DNA of 64,000 nucleotides from Flaviramulus_B aquimarinus (GCF_039543205.1 NZ_BAABJH010000001.1:620001-684000); one strand, 5' to 3'. Positions 42,505-52,475 are shown, numbered from the stretch's first letter. Notes: generated from the sequence alone by a model not told the origin. Numbers and translations: made by a program.

Positions 42505-44244
42505 TCAAAAATCAAACTTATAAGTAGCTCCAGCTAGAAACTGAATACTTTGCACTGGAAAACTTTGCCATTTTTGATACCCTTCATCTGCTATATTATT
42601 CGCTTTTGCAAATACCGAAAATTGGTCATTTATATGGTACCCTACATGAGCATTCGCATCAAAATAACTATCTAAATTAACATTAGTTGACAAAGCTTCT
42701 CCTGGAATAAGTGAACCATCTATGACCAATTGATCTTGGCGTTCGCCTATATAAAACAGATTAGCTCCAGCAAACCAATGTTCGTTAATTTGATAATCTA
42801 AAAACAAGGAGCCTTTAACGTCTGGTAAATTCCAAGCTTCAGATTCACTATCTGTAGAATAACTAAAATACTCGGCTTTTAAACCTAATTTAAAGTTTCT
42901 ATTAACATCAACATTTATTTCTCCTGCAACTCCAAATGTATCGACATCATCATAAACAATTCCAAAAGAATTTCCGTAATCATACTGATTTTCGGGCGAC
43001 ATATTCTTAATGATGTTTGTTTTATAAAGTGCTTTATTTCTATCGGCTAAATAACGTCCACTAATGTTATAACTCATATTGCTTGACAACTTTCCTTTTA
43101 AACCAATGTAAGCATTGTATAACTGGTCTGTTGGTACTATAAATAATGTTGGTGATACAAATGGGTTTTCATTTGCAAATCCATAATACGAATTCTGAAT
43201 TAAATCACCTTGAATACCACCATAAGCAATCAACACATCATTAACCAATCTATAAGTTGCCGTAATGTTTGGATATACATACAATTTATTATCTCCTGAT
43301 TCTTTATCATTTAAATAATATAATGATGCCCCTAAATTAATGGTTAAATCATCCTGTTTTAATTCATACGTTGGGGAAATACCTATTAGTATATTACCAT
43401 AATTAAGTTCTTGGTTTATAAAATAACTTCTATCAAAAGTACCTCCTAAATAATCGATTTTAAAATCGGTTGATATTTCTACATCGCTAATAGGCACATC
43501 GACTTTAGCCTTTACAATAAACCTATTTTCGCCAGAACCTTGATTATCTCCAAAGCGTCTAAAAAAGAAGCTTCCAGAATTAATATAAGTCTCTTCAAAA
43601 GTAATATCGCCTCCAAAATGCGCATCAAAAAAAGAGTGATCTACTTGAATGTTGTTGGCTTGCGCTTGAGCTATTTGAGATTGAGGAACACCATACCAAT
43701 TATACATTTGGTGCTGAAAACCAGCTTCTACATCCCAAGCTAAATCTCTTAACTTACTGGAATAGTTCAAATTGACTTTTGAGTTAGAAAAATCATCATC
43801 AAACGATAGATTTTCTATACCTCCTGCCGATGAATGATGACTTACATAGCCACCAATACTTTCGTTTCTATTAATAGCATGATTTAAATATACTTCTCCT
43901 AAAATAGTAGTATATGTCCCAACGCCTAAAGTAGCATAATTATCAAATAATTTTACTGGTGCTCGTTTTTCTACAACGGCAGCTTTTCCTTTTGCCGGTG
44001 TAAAGGTTGAAGCTACTGGAAATGAAAAAATATTATAGTTAATTTCCTTTTTAGTTTCTGTAGTTTCATCACCTAAAGCTGGAACTTCCTTAACCTTAAA
44101 GGCATCAGAAATAGTTGGCACATAAGGCTTAACAACATCGATAACACCTGTATTTATGGTATCATTTTCTTTTCGTTGGGAAAAACCTAAACTGACACTT
44201 AATAAAAGAATGACGATAAATATTAATTTGATTTGCTTACGCAT
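42505..44244 (-). CDS. Outer-membrane beta-barrel protein (TonB-receptor-like barrel without plug)
   Basis: A 579-residue exported protein with a signal peptide ending near residue 22 (LGFSQ). After a short linker (about 30-90, with VVKPYVPTISDAFKV) a barrel of alternating strands runs to the end, closing with the typical SVFAKANNIADEGYQKW and a final aromatic strand GATYKFDF. This resembles the barrel of TonB-dependent receptors, but no plug domain is present, so it is unlikely to be an ordinary receptor. It lies downstream of a large TPR protein gene, with a 12-copy tandem repeat in between. Confidence 0.85.
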   Translation of the reverse strand: MRKQIKLIFIVILLLSVSLGFSQRKENDTINTGVIDVVKPYVPTISDAFKVKEVPALGDETTETKKEINYNIFSFPVASTFTPAKGKAAVVEKRAPVKLFDNYATLGVGTYTTILGEVYLNHAINRNESIGGYVSHHSSAGGIENLSFDDDFSNSKVNLNYSSKLRDLAWDVEAGFQHQMYNWYGVPQSQIAQAQANNIQVDHSFFDAHFGGDITFEETYINSGSFFFRRFGDNQGSGENRFIVKAKVDVPISDVEISTDFKIDYLGGTFDRSYFINQELNYGNILIGISPTYELKQDDLTINLGASLYYLNDKESGDNKLYVYPNITATYRLVNDVLIAYGGIQGDLIQNSYYGFANENPFVSPTLFIVPTDQLYNAYIGLKGKLSSNMSYNISGRYLADRNKALYKTNIIKNMSPENQYDYGNSFGIVYDDVDTFGVAGEINVDVNRNFKLGLKAEYFSYSTDSESEAWNLPDVKGSLFLDYQINEHWFAGANLFYIGERQDQLVIDGSLIPGEALSTNVNLDSYFDANAHVGYHINDQFSVFAKANNIADEGYQKWQSFPVQSIQFLAGATYKFDF

Positions 44245-44283
44245 ACTAATAGATTTTTGATTTGCGATTTGTAAATGTTGATT

Positions 44284-44315
44284 GATGAGATGCTTCGACT
44301 GCGCTCAGCATGACA
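44284..44315 (-). repeat. Copy of a dispersed intergenic repeat
   Basis: On the minus strand this 32-base segment begins TGTCATGCTGAGC and contains GTCGAAGCATCTC. A diverged relative occurs at 18709-18743 (there on the plus strand, with TGTCATG and GAAGCATCACAT conserved). Such CTGAGCGCAGTCGAAG-like elements recur in flavobacterial genomes. Function unknown. Confidence 0.5.
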
Positions 44316-44316
44316 A

Positions 44317-44400
44317 TTCTAACTTCTAACTTCTAACTTCTAACTTCTAACTTCTAACTTCTAACTTCTAACTTCTAACTTCTAACTTCTAACTTCTAAC
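44317..44400. repeat. Tandem repeat, 12 copies of TTCTAAC
   Basis: Twelve exact copies of the heptamer TTCTAAC (GTTAGAA on the other strand) fill 84 bases without interruption, directly beside the stop of the TPR gene (44405) and 73 bases upstream of the start of the barrel gene (44244). Because it is noncoding, changes in copy number would alter spacing rather than reading frame. Confidence 0.97.
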
Positions 44401-44404
44401 AAAA

Positions 44405-47400
44405 CTAATTTTCTGGCTGAATAGATGAATTGGTTTTAGCTTCTTCTCTTTTTATTTTACTAAGCTCTGTTTTTGCTTCTGAAACCACATCATCAAATTC
44501 TGGGAAATTCTGAATGACACTTTCTAAAATATAAGTGGCTTGAAAAGCATCATTTAAAGCATAATAATTCTTTGCCATTAGTACTAAACCTTTGGCGCTA
44601 TAGTATTTATATCCAGAAAAATCTTTAGCTAATTTTTGTACCGATGCATTTGATGCTTCATGCTTATCGTCTTTATTTTTAAAATAGGCGTTATAATATA
44701 ATGCTTCTGCTGCAGCTTCTCCTGTTGCAACTTTTTCAACTTTAGCAAAGGCTATTTTGGCTTTGGCTTCATCACCAGTTTTTATAGCAGAACGGGCAAT
44801 GATAATATGAGCATCACTTTTAATTTTATTATCAATTTTTGAACTTTCCAATACCTTTTCCGCATAAGTAACTGCATTATCATAATATTCTAATTGATAA
44901 TTTGCTTTCATTAAATTGGACTGTGCAAATACAACATTTTGTGGATAGTTTGCTTCTTCCTCTAAACGCTGTAAAATAGGGATGGCTTTATTCCAACTTT
45001 TACTTTCTAAGTAATATTGGGATAAACGGGATAATGCTTCTTCGGTAAATTCATTTTGAGAGGCTTCAACAACATATTTATAATGTGGTTGAGCATTTTC
45101 AAATAAATCTTTCTTATAATATAATTGTGCTACATAGAAATGTGCTTGTAGGGTATGCAATCCATTTACAAACTGATTTAAGTACCCATTAAACTGCTTT
45201 ATGGCCTTATCGGTGTTGTTATCTAAATATTGTTTTTCAGCGGCCTCATAAGTTATATTATCTAAATCGGTATCAGTAACCTCTACATAATCCAAAGTTT
45301 TCACCCAACTGGCATATTCATTTACACGACCTAAATCAATATAAATTAAACGGGCTGTTGCAACAGCTTGAACGGCTTCTGGTGTTCTAGGATAATTACC
45401 TGCTACGGTTTTAAACTTGGTTAAAGCACGCTCATTTTCACTACTATTATAATAAACCAACCCTTGACGCAATAAGGCCTTTGGAACAAACGAACTCATT
45501 TTATATTCGTTACTTAACTGATTGTAAGCTTTCATAGCCTTATCGGTTTCATTGGCTTTTACATAGGAATTACCAAGTTCATACAAGGCATCATCACGTA
45601 ATTTTGATTTTGTGTATTCTGAAATAAACTGCTCTAATGCTTTTGTTTTTTTTGAAGACTGTCCCGTATAACCCATACTAACTGCTTTTTGAAAAGCTGG
45701 GTAATCCGACTCAATTTTATTTAGCTTAATAGCTTTTTCGTAAGCTGAAATCGCATTCTGGTATTGGCTAGATACGAAATGACCATCGCCTAAACGCAAA
45801 TATGCATCATTCAATCGTACCTTATCTTTTGTTTTATTTGAAATGAATTGATTGAAGTATTCTGTTGCTTTTCCATAATTCTTCAATTTAAAATAGGTGT
45901 AGGCTAAATTATAATCTATGTTTTCAATTTCTGGTGTTGATGCACCTTCTGTTTGTTGTTCAAATTGTTTGAAACCAATCAGTGCATCATCATAATTGGT
46001 TAAATTATAATCCGTTTCTGCTTTCCAAAAGGTTGCCCTAGCTGTATATTTTTGGTCTTGTGATTCTTTTAAGGATGCATCAAAAAGCGTTGCTGCTTCT
46101 TGATAATTGCCTTCGTTGTAAAGCTCTAAACCTCTGTAAAACGCTACTTTTTGGTAAGCAACTTTGTTTTCAAAACCCTTTTTGCCTTTTAATAAATTAA
46201 GCGCTTCTTTATAGTTTTTGGAAGTAATGTATGAATCGATTAAAAGTGTTTCTATCTCTTCTTTATAGCCTGTGTCTGGATATTTTTCTAAATAATCCGC
46301 TAAAACTTGAGGTGCCGATTGATACGGGTTTCCAATTTCATAACTAATCTTAGCATAGTTTAACCAAGCATCTTCTTGAATTTTTAAGTCGAAATTCATT
46401 TGCGATGCATTTCGAAACGCATTCAACGCTTCTTGTTTTTTATCTAAATTAATATAACTTTCCCCTAAATGATAATAGGCATTTTGGGCAATGGAATTAT
46501 TGCCGCTTACTATTTTATTGAATTCTGAAATAGCATTTTCATAATCCTTTTGTTTGTAATGCGCATAGCCCAATTGATAATAATCGGTATTGTTCCATTT
46601 GGCTGTTTTTTGCCTTTTTTCTTTTTTGCCTTTGTATGCGGTTAAAAATGGAATGGCTTCTGCATATTTTTCTAAGTTAAAATAGCTTTCGCCTATAACT
46701 TTAGAAAGTTCGGACACTTCATTTTCATCAGCAGATTCCAAACGGGCTTTTGCCAGTTTAATAGCTTCTTCAAACTTCCCTAGTTTGAAGTTTAAATCTG
46801 CCTGGTAATATGATAACTTTTCTTTGTAACGTTCTTGGTCATTGACCTGATCAAAATATTCGTTGGCTTTATCGTAATCATCACCTTCGTACGCCATAAA
46901 ACCTATATAATATTTAGCCTGAGAACCAAATTCTGGTGAATTTTCTACGCGACTCAAATACTTCTTAGCATCTTTATATTGTCTGGTTGAAAAGGCCGTA
47001 TAGCCATTATTAAAGTAGAATTTATCTTTTTCTTTTTTACCTAAAGCATCTTCATCTACTTTATCATACCATTTTCTGGCGTATGCGTATTTGGAATTTT
47101 CAAAGTAATAATCGGCAACATCTACAAATGCTGTATTGCGCTTGGTACTTGTTGGGTACACTTTCACAAAGTCTTCAACTAACTGATCGGCATTTTGTTG
47201 ATTTAATCGTACTGCACAATTGGCGATATAATATGTACAATCTGATAGTAAAATGGTTTCTTTAGCCGTTTTTTTAACAGTACTGAATAGCGACTGAGCC
47301 GCTCGATATTGTTGATTATTATAAAGCGAAAGTGCTTTTTGATAATCAACAAGGTTACTGGTATAATTAGCAGATTGTTGTGCTATAACTTGAAAACTAA

Positions 47401-47443
47401 AACTTATAGCCACAACTAGTGAAACAATATTTTTTTTAGTCAT
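44405..47443 (-). CDS. Large exported TPR-repeat protein
   Basis: A 1012-residue protein with a signal peptide (ending VIAQQSANY, about residue 22) followed by some two dozen tetratricopeptide repeats to nearly the end. Clear units include YQLGYAHYKQKDYENAISEFN, AYYHLGESYINLDKKQEALN and DAYLRLGDGHFVSSQYQNAIS (each about 34 residues; only parts shown). TPR solenoids bind protein partners, and this one is presumably periplasmic or outer-membrane linked. It precedes an outer-membrane barrel gene in the same direction, which may be its partner. The promoter -7 element is at 47470. Function is unknown. Confidence 0.88.
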   Translation of the reverse strand: MTKKNIVSLVVAISFSFQVIAQQSANYTSNLVDYQKALSLYNNQQYRAAQSLFSTVKKTAKETILLSDCTYYIANCAVRLNQQNADQLVEDFVKVYPTSTKRNTAFVDVADYYFENSKYAYARKWYDKVDEDALGKKEKDKFYFNNGYTAFSTRQYKDAKKYLSRVENSPEFGSQAKYYIGFMAYEGDDYDKANEYFDQVNDQERYKEKLSYYQADLNFKLGKFEEAIKLAKARLESADENEVSELSKVIGESYFNLEKYAEAIPFLTAYKGKKEKRQKTAKWNNTDYYQLGYAHYKQKDYENAISEFNKIVSGNNSIAQNAYYHLGESYINLDKKQEALNAFRNASQMNFDLKIQEDAWLNYAKISYEIGNPYQSAPQVLADYLEKYPDTGYKEEIETLLIDSYITSKNYKEALNLLKGKKGFENKVAYQKVAFYRGLELYNEGNYQEAATLFDASLKESQDQKYTARATFWKAETDYNLTNYDDALIGFKQFEQQTEGASTPEIENIDYNLAYTYFKLKNYGKATEYFNQFISNKTKDKVRLNDAYLRLGDGHFVSSQYQNAISAYEKAIKLNKIESDYPAFQKAVSMGYTGQSSKKTKALEQFISEYTKSKLRDDALYELGNSYVKANETDKAMKAYNQLSNEYKMSSFVPKALLRQGLVYYNSSENERALTKFKTVAGNYPRTPEAVQAVATARLIYIDLGRVNEYASWVKTLDYVEVTDTDLDNITYEAAEKQYLDNNTDKAIKQFNGYLNQFVNGLHTLQAHFYVAQLYYKKDLFENAQPHYKYVVEASQNEFTEEALSRLSQYYLESKSWNKAIPILQRLEEEANYPQNVVFAQSNLMKANYQLEYYDNAVTYAEKVLESSKIDNKIKSDAHIIIARSAIKTGDEAKAKIAFAKVEKVATGEAAAEALYYNAYFKNKDDKHEASNASVQKLAKDFSGYKYYSAKGLVLMAKNYYALNDAFQATYILESVIQNFPEFDDVVSEAKTELSKIKREEAKTNSSIQPEN

Positions 47444-47469
47444 TAACGATTCGTTTTTTAATTTAAGAT

Positions 47470-47477
47470 CAAAGATA
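47470..47477 (-). promoter_or_regulatory. -7 element of the TPR gene
   Basis: On the minus strand TATCTTTG is a perfect TAnnTTTG element; the start of transcription would be near 47464, about 20 bases before the ATG at 47443. Confidence 0.5.
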
Positions 47478-47729
47478 AATCAATACGAATCTTATAACGT
47501 AATAATCGTGCCATAATTATAAACTGAGTTATTAAATGTCTAAAAAAGACTGAAGACTAAAAGTTTTTATTGCTACTATATTAAAGTTTTTGGTCTTTAT
47601 GTATCAAAATTGAATATTGAAAAAAACCAATGACTAATATATACTGAAATTATTCTTTTTACGTTTAGTTTTTACTTTCAAGTTTTAAATAATACTTTTA
47701 CAACTGTCAAAAAAACTCTTATTCATCTT

Positions 47730-48413
47730 ATGTCAAATGCCATTCTAAAATTAAAAGATGCTTCTATTTTTCAAGGGGATAGCCTGGTGCTCTCTGACGT
47801 TAATGTAGAAATTAACAAAGGGGATTTTGTATACTTAATTGGAAAAACAGGAACCGGAAAGAGTAGTTTTATGAAAACGCTTTATGGCGATTTACCTTTA
47901 ACTGAAGGCGAAGGCCATATTGTAGATTTTGATTTAAAAAACCTTAAAGAAAAAGACATTCCATTTTTAAGACGAAAATTGGGAGTGGTTTTTCAAGATT
48001 TTAAATTACTTAACGATAGAACTATAAACGACAACTTACTTTTTGTTTTAAAAGCCACAGGCTGGAAAGATAAAACCAAAATGAATACACGTGTTGAAGA
48101 AGTTCTTACTAAAGTAGATATGAAAACCAAAGGTTTTAAATATCCGCATGAACTTTCTGGTGGAGAACAACAACGTGTCGCTATTGCTAGAGCACTACTT
48201 AATAATCCAGAGCTTATATTAGCCGATGAACCTACTGGTAACTTAGATCCACAAACCAGCGTTGAAGTTATGGAAGTCTTACAAGATATTAACAAAAATG
48301 GCAATACCATTTTAATGGCTACTCACGATTATGCTTTATTACTTAAATACCCAAGTAAGACTTTAAAGTGTGATGAGAATGCGGTTTATGAGGTGGTGCA
48401 ACGGAAAAATTAG
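47730..48413 (+). CDS. ftsE: FtsE-type ABC transporter ATP-binding protein
   Basis: This 227-residue ATPase partners FtsX in activating septal wall hydrolases. The Walker A is GKTGTGKSS (38-46), the signature LSGGEQQRVAIARALL (about 143-158), the Walker B LILADEPTGNLDP, and the switch His in MATHDYALL. The length and the start SNAILKLKDASIFQGD are normal for FtsE of Bacteroidota. FtsX is not adjacent, which is common in this phylum. A one-mismatch -7 element (TACTTTTA, 47693-47700) is upstream. Confidence 0.9.
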   Translation: MSNAILKLKDASIFQGDSLVLSDVNVEINKGDFVYLIGKTGTGKSSFMKTLYGDLPLTEGEGHIVDFDLKNLKEKDIPFLRRKLGVVFQDFKLLNDRTINDNLLFVLKATGWKDKTKMNTRVEEVLTKVDMKTKGFKYPHELSGGEQQRVAIARALLNNPELILADEPTGNLDPQTSVEVMEVLQDINKNGNTILMATHDYALLLKYPSKTLKCDENAVYEVVQRKN

Positions 48414-48459
48414 ATTTTATAATTTTAATTAAGTTTTGCAAATAAATTATTATTCTATC

Positions 48460-48494
48460 TTGACTTTTTTACTCTAAAAACTAATGTAACTTTG
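48460..48494 (+). promoter_or_regulatory. Promoter of the glycan locus methyltransferase
   Basis: A TTG (48460-48462), 24 bases, and a perfect -7 TAACTTTG (48487-48494). Transcription would start near 48500, about 24 bases before the ATG at 48524. It may drive the three-gene rightward unit. Confidence 0.6.
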
Positions 48495-48523
48495 TTATAG
48501 GAAAATAATACAATTAAAAATAC

Positions 48524-49495
48524 ATGAAAAGAATCATAACTTTAGATGATATTATTGATACCTATTCAAAAATTAGACAAAGAGGCCTTCCATTTATCTC
48601 TTCAAAATTCAATTTTAATGCTATAGAAAGAACTAAAAGTGCTTTTAACGAAGTAAACATCCAATCTGCTAATTGGTGGATAATACCAAAAATGCAAAAG
48701 AGATGGAACAAATTAATTACAGGAAACGAAGTTACTAACTATGAGGATTTTATAGTTAACAGGTTTTTTAAAAAAAAGAAAAATCTAAAAATGCTTTCTA
48801 TTGGAAGTGGTATTTGCAACCATGAATTAAAATTTGCGACATATAAAAATTTTGACACCATTTTATGCTTAGATATTTCAGATACGCTTTTAAATAATGC
48901 TAAGGATTTAGCTACTGAACAAAACTTAAAAAATATAGCATTCAAAGTCCAAAATATTTATGATTATGACTTTCCTGAAGATCATTATGATATCGTTTTT
49001 TTTCATGCATCTCTCCACCATTTTAAAAACATTCAGGAATTAATAGGGACTAAAGTAAAAAGAACTTTAAAGAAGGATGGTAAATTAATAATTGATGAGT
49101 TTGTTGGTGCTAATAGGTTACAGTTTCCAAAACATCAATTAAAAGCTATAAACTCAGCATTAAAAATAATTCCAAAGCATTATAGAAAAAGGTATAAACT
49201 AAACCTGCATAAAAATAAAGCATATGGCTCTGGTTTGTTAAGAATGAAAATTGCTGATCCTTCTGAATGCATTGAATCTGAAAGTATAATGCCAGTTATA
49301 AAAAAGCATTATAAGACTATTTATGAAGCACCCTACGGTGGCAATATTTTGATGACCGCTCTTAAAGATTTATCACATCATTTTGTTCAAATGGATACTG
49401 AAAAAGAAGACCTTTTAAATAAATTGTTTGATTTTGAAGATTCGTATCTAAAAACCAATGACAGTGATTTTGTTTTTGGGGTTTATGAAAATTAA
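48524..49495 (+). CDS. Class I SAM-dependent methyltransferase of the glycan locus
   Basis: A 323-residue methyltransferase. Motif I is LKMLSIGSGICNHEL near residue 90 (G-x-G pattern), motif II has Asp in CLDIS, and motif IV is YDIVFFHASLHHFKN. An N-terminal extension of about 85 residues (RGLPFISSKFNFN ... WWIIPKMQKRW) precedes the core and is not seen in short methyltransferases. It begins the rightward unit with two glycosyltransferases, so methylation of a sugar or of a glycan end is plausible. No assignment to a named enzyme is possible. Confidence 0.87.
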   Translation: MKRIITLDDIIDTYSKIRQRGLPFISSKFNFNAIERTKSAFNEVNIQSANWWIIPKMQKRWNKLITGNEVTNYEDFIVNRFFKKKKNLKMLSIGSGICNHELKFATYKNFDTILCLDISDTLLNNAKDLATEQNLKNIAFKVQNIYDYDFPEDHYDIVFFHASLHHFKNIQELIGTKVKRTLKKDGKLIIDEFVGANRLQFPKHQLKAINSALKIIPKHYRKRYKLNLHKNKAYGSGLLRMKIADPSECIESESIMPVIKKHYKTIYEAPYGGNILMTALKDLSHHFVQMDTEKEDLLNKLFDFEDSYLKTNDSDFVFGVYEN

Positions 49496-49523
49496 AAAGT
49501 AAATACCAATTCCTTAATAATCT

Positions 49524-50417
49524 ATGCTAACAGCTTTAATTCCCACATACAATTATGACATCTATCCTCTTGTTGTAGAGCTGGAATCTCAATTACGAAA
49601 AGCTAATATTGTTTTTGAAATTTTATGTATTGATGATGGTTCCCTTTCCGATTTGAATAAAGAAAATCAAAAAATAAATGCATTAAAAAATTCTTTATTC
49701 ATTGAAAACAAAACAAATATTGGCAGAAGTGCTATTAGAAATCTTTTAGCAAAAAAAGCAAAACATGAATGGTTATTATTTTTAGATGCTGACACTCAAA
49801 TAAGCAACAAAAAATTTATTGAAAATTATATTGATGAAATAAAGCCATCAAATCAAATAGTATATGGTGGGATTTGTTATCAAAAAAACAAACCGAAAAA
49901 AAACCAAATGCTTCGTTGGGTTTATGGAAATAAGAGAGAAGCTTTAAACGTAACCCAAAGAAATAAAGATAAATATTTACGCTTTTTAACTTTAAATTTC
50001 TTAATTAAAAAGTCCGTTTTTGATCAGGTTAAATTTAATGAAAGCATACCAAATTCAAGACATGAAGACACTTTATTTGCTTATGATTTAAAAAGGTCAG
50101 AAATAAATATTCTACATATAAACAATCCTGTTTACCATATGGGTATTGAAACAAGTAAACTGTTTATTAAAAAATCTTTAGAGTCTGTTGATTCTATAGT
50201 ACACCTAACCAACAACAACCTTATACCAAAAAAGCATATTAAAATAATGAAGGTTTATGATTTTTTAAAAAAAACATTTCTAAACAGTTTTCTCATATAT
50301 ATATACGTAAAGCATAATTCCTTCTTCGAAAAAAACTTACTTTCATCAAGACCTTCCTTATTAGTATTTGACTTGTATCGTTTGTCTTATCTTTGCCTTA
50401 TTAATAAAAGAAAATAA
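49524..50417 (+). CDS. Glycosyltransferase, GT2 family
   Basis: A 297-residue inverting glycosyltransferase of the GT-A fold. The N-terminus LTALIPTYNYD starts the nucleotide-sugar domain; IDDGS is the first acidic motif, NIGRSAIRNLLAKKA follows, and the metal-binding DxD is LDADTQ near residue 90. A later SRHEDTLFAYDL carries the ED catalytic motif. The donor and acceptor are unknown. It lies 28 bases after the methyltransferase gene and its stop directly abuts the next start. Confidence 0.9.
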   Translation: MLTALIPTYNYDIYPLVVELESQLRKANIVFEILCIDDGSLSDLNKENQKINALKNSLFIENKTNIGRSAIRNLLAKKAKHEWLLFLDADTQISNKKFIENYIDEIKPSNQIVYGGICYQKNKPKKNQMLRWVYGNKREALNVTQRNKDKYLRFLTLNFLIKKSVFDQVKFNESIPNSRHEDTLFAYDLKRSEINILHINNPVYHMGIETSKLFIKKSLESVDSIVHLTNNNLIPKKHIKIMKVYDFLKKTFLNSFLIYIYVKHNSFFEKNLLSSRPSLLVFDLYRLSYLCLINKRK

Positions 50418-51359
50418 ATGCCCTTTTTTTCCGTAGTTATCCCTTTATATAATAAAGAAAAATATATTGAAAACACTTTAAAAAGTGTTTTCAATCAAAC
50501 TTTTCGAAACTTTGAAATTGTTGTGATTGATGATGGATCTACTGATAAGAGCTTAGAGATCGCAAAACAAAACCTTAAAGCCTTTGAAAATTATAAAATA
50601 ATAATTCAAAAGAACAAAGGACTATCGGCTACTAGGAATATTGGAGTTTCAAATGCCAAAGGAGACGTTATAGCTTTTTTAGATGCTGATGATTTTTGGC
50701 ATACTGATTTTTTAAAGCGTATCTATAATTTATATTTGGAATTTCCTGAAGCTTCGCTTTTCGGGACAAGCTACTTTTTAAAATATAGTGATAAAGTAGT
50801 CTTAGAAATTACAAAAAACATTGATGCAAAATTAAATAACAAATCATTGTTAATAACAGACTTTTTTGAATCAAATTTATATCACCCCATTGCTTGTCAA
50901 AGTAGTATTGCCATTAAAAAGTTAGTTTTTGAAGATATAATATTTGATGAAAGTATTAATTATTCTGAAGATATTGACTTTTATATTAAAAGTAATCTTA
51001 ATTATAAATTTGCCTACTTTAATAGTCCATTGGTAACCATATTATTGAACATTCCAGATCAAATAACCCGTTCTGGAATTAAGGGCAAAACAATTCCTGA
51101 CCTCAATAAATATGAAAAATACTGTATAAACAATGTATCATTAAAAAAGTATCTCGACTTCTACAGATACACTTTTTTAATTCAATATAAGCTTTGTAAC
51201 GACTCTAAAAACTATAAATCAATTCTTGAAAAAATAGATATAAATAATTTAACCTTTAAGCAGAAATTTTTAATAAAATGTCCCGTAATTATTTTAAAAC
51301 TTGTTAAATGGTTAAAAAAACAACTACTAAAATATAATATTCAATACACCTCTTTTTAA
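50418..51359 (+). CDS. Glycosyltransferase, GT2 family
   Basis: A 313-residue glycosyltransferase. It starts PFFSVVIPLYNKEKYIENTL, with VIDDGSTDKS, then NKGLSATRNIG, and the DxD in FLDADDFWH near residue 93. NYSEDIDFYI holds the later ED motif. A C-terminal helical tail ends in a basic segment (KWLKKQLLKY) that could contact the membrane. It begins immediately after the previous stop. It converges on the GT4 gene, with 33 bases between stops. The region is strikingly AT-rich even for this genome. Confidence 0.91.
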   Translation: MPFFSVVIPLYNKEKYIENTLKSVFNQTFRNFEIVVIDDGSTDKSLEIAKQNLKAFENYKIIIQKNKGLSATRNIGVSNAKGDVIAFLDADDFWHTDFLKRIYNLYLEFPEASLFGTSYFLKYSDKVVLEITKNIDAKLNNKSLLITDFFESNLYHPIACQSSIAIKKLVFEDIIFDESINYSEDIDFYIKSNLNYKFAYFNSPLVTILLNIPDQITRSGIKGKTIPDLNKYEKYCINNVSLKKYLDFYRYTFLIQYKLCNDSKNYKSILEKIDINNLTFKQKFLIKCPVIILKLVKWLKKQLLKYNIQYTSF

Positions 51360-51392
51360 ATACGTATACCTTTATTAATAGTAGTTCGAATC

Positions 51393-52475
51393 TTATAAAA
51401 CAGATTCCCAATAGGTCATCATTTCTTTTCCAGTAAACTTCCCTGTAGTATCACTAGTTGTATTTTTTATAAGTAAACTATACAACGTCTGGTCTTCTTG
51501 CAGTAAATCAATGCTCTTCTCCAATTCTTTAAAATCTTGGTCTTTTACCAAAAGTCCATTTTCTTTATGGATTATCAATTCTGATGGACCTGATTTACAG
51601 TTAAATGAAACTACTGGTTTTCCTAATGCAATAGCTTCAAGAATAACTAAGGGCATACCTTCATACTTGCTACAAAGCACTAAAAATTTACACTGCTTAA
51701 TATAATCGTAAGGGTTAGGTACAAAACCTAATAATTTGACATAAGATTGCAAATTATTGGCCTCAATCAATTTTTCGAGTTTTAACCGATCTGGACCATC
51801 ACCCAAAATAATTAAAGGAATTCCTTTTTTGAATGTTTTTGTGTTTTTATAACTTAATATAAGTTTATCAAATTGTTTAACAGGATTATTCAATCTACCT
51901 ATGGCTAGTACAGCATTGCTTGAAATATTTTCTGGTGGAAGCTTAGATGTCATAAGCAAATCCTTATTCACAAAATTTGGAATATACTTCACATTACAAA
52001 ATGGATGATATGATTTAAGCTCAGATACAATATCTTTAGATACGGCTACAATGGCCTTAACGTTGCTATAGACCTTTTTAAAAATTGTTCCTTTGGGTAT
52101 ATGATAAGCAATATTATAATGTTGAATACTCATTATCATCTTCTTAGATTCAAATATAAAAAGATGAAGTAGTGCTTCCATAACAAACCTATCTCGCATC
52201 CTAAAATCCACATAAAGATCGGCATTAACCGTTTTATAATACTTTCTAAATAGCACTACTTTTTTTATTTGCTTTACCCACTTTATTCGCGGCTCGTTTA
52301 AGCCTAAATTATATAATTTTCCAGTAAACTTATAGGTAATATCATTTCTGAGCGATATAATTGATACCTTATAATTGTTTTTCTCTAATAGAAATGAAAA
52401 TGATGCAGCCACTTTTTCTGCTCCACCACCGCAAAAACAATCAACTATGATACAAATATGTTTTTTTTGACTCAT
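51393..52475 (-). CDS. Glycosyltransferase, GT4 family
   Basis: A 360-residue retaining glycosyltransferase of the GT-B fold. The N-terminal domain starts HICIIVDCFCGGGAEKVAASF. The C-terminal donor domain has AIGRLNNPVKQFDKLI, IILGDGPDRLKLEKLI, VKLLGFVPNPYDYIKQ, and the E-x7-E motif KYEGMPLVILEAIALGKPV. It is in the leftward unit of the surface-glycan locus and overlaps the phosphoethanolamine transferase-like gene by four bases (ATGA). Sugar specificity is unknown. Confidence 0.92.
   Translation of the reverse strand: MSQKKHICIIVDCFCGGGAEKVAASFSFLLEKNNYKVSIISLRNDITYKFTGKLYNLGLNEPRIKWVKQIKKVVLFRKYYKTVNADLYVDFRMRDRFVMEALLHLFIFESKKMIMSIQHYNIAYHIPKGTIFKKVYSNVKAIVAVSKDIVSELKSYHPFCNVKYIPNFVNKDLLMTSKLPPENISSNAVLAIGRLNNPVKQFDKLILSYKNTKTFKKGIPLIILGDGPDRLKLEKLIEANNLQSYVKLLGFVPNPYDYIKQCKFLVLCSKYEGMPLVILEAIALGKPVVSFNCKSGPSELIIHKENGLLVKDQDFKELEKSIDLLQEDQTLYSLLIKNTTSDTTGKFTGKEMMTYWESVL

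Noticed and set aside
44317..44400. Regular array at 44.3 kb as a CRISPR
   Set aside because: The unit is only seven bases and there are no spacers; it is a simple tandem repeat.
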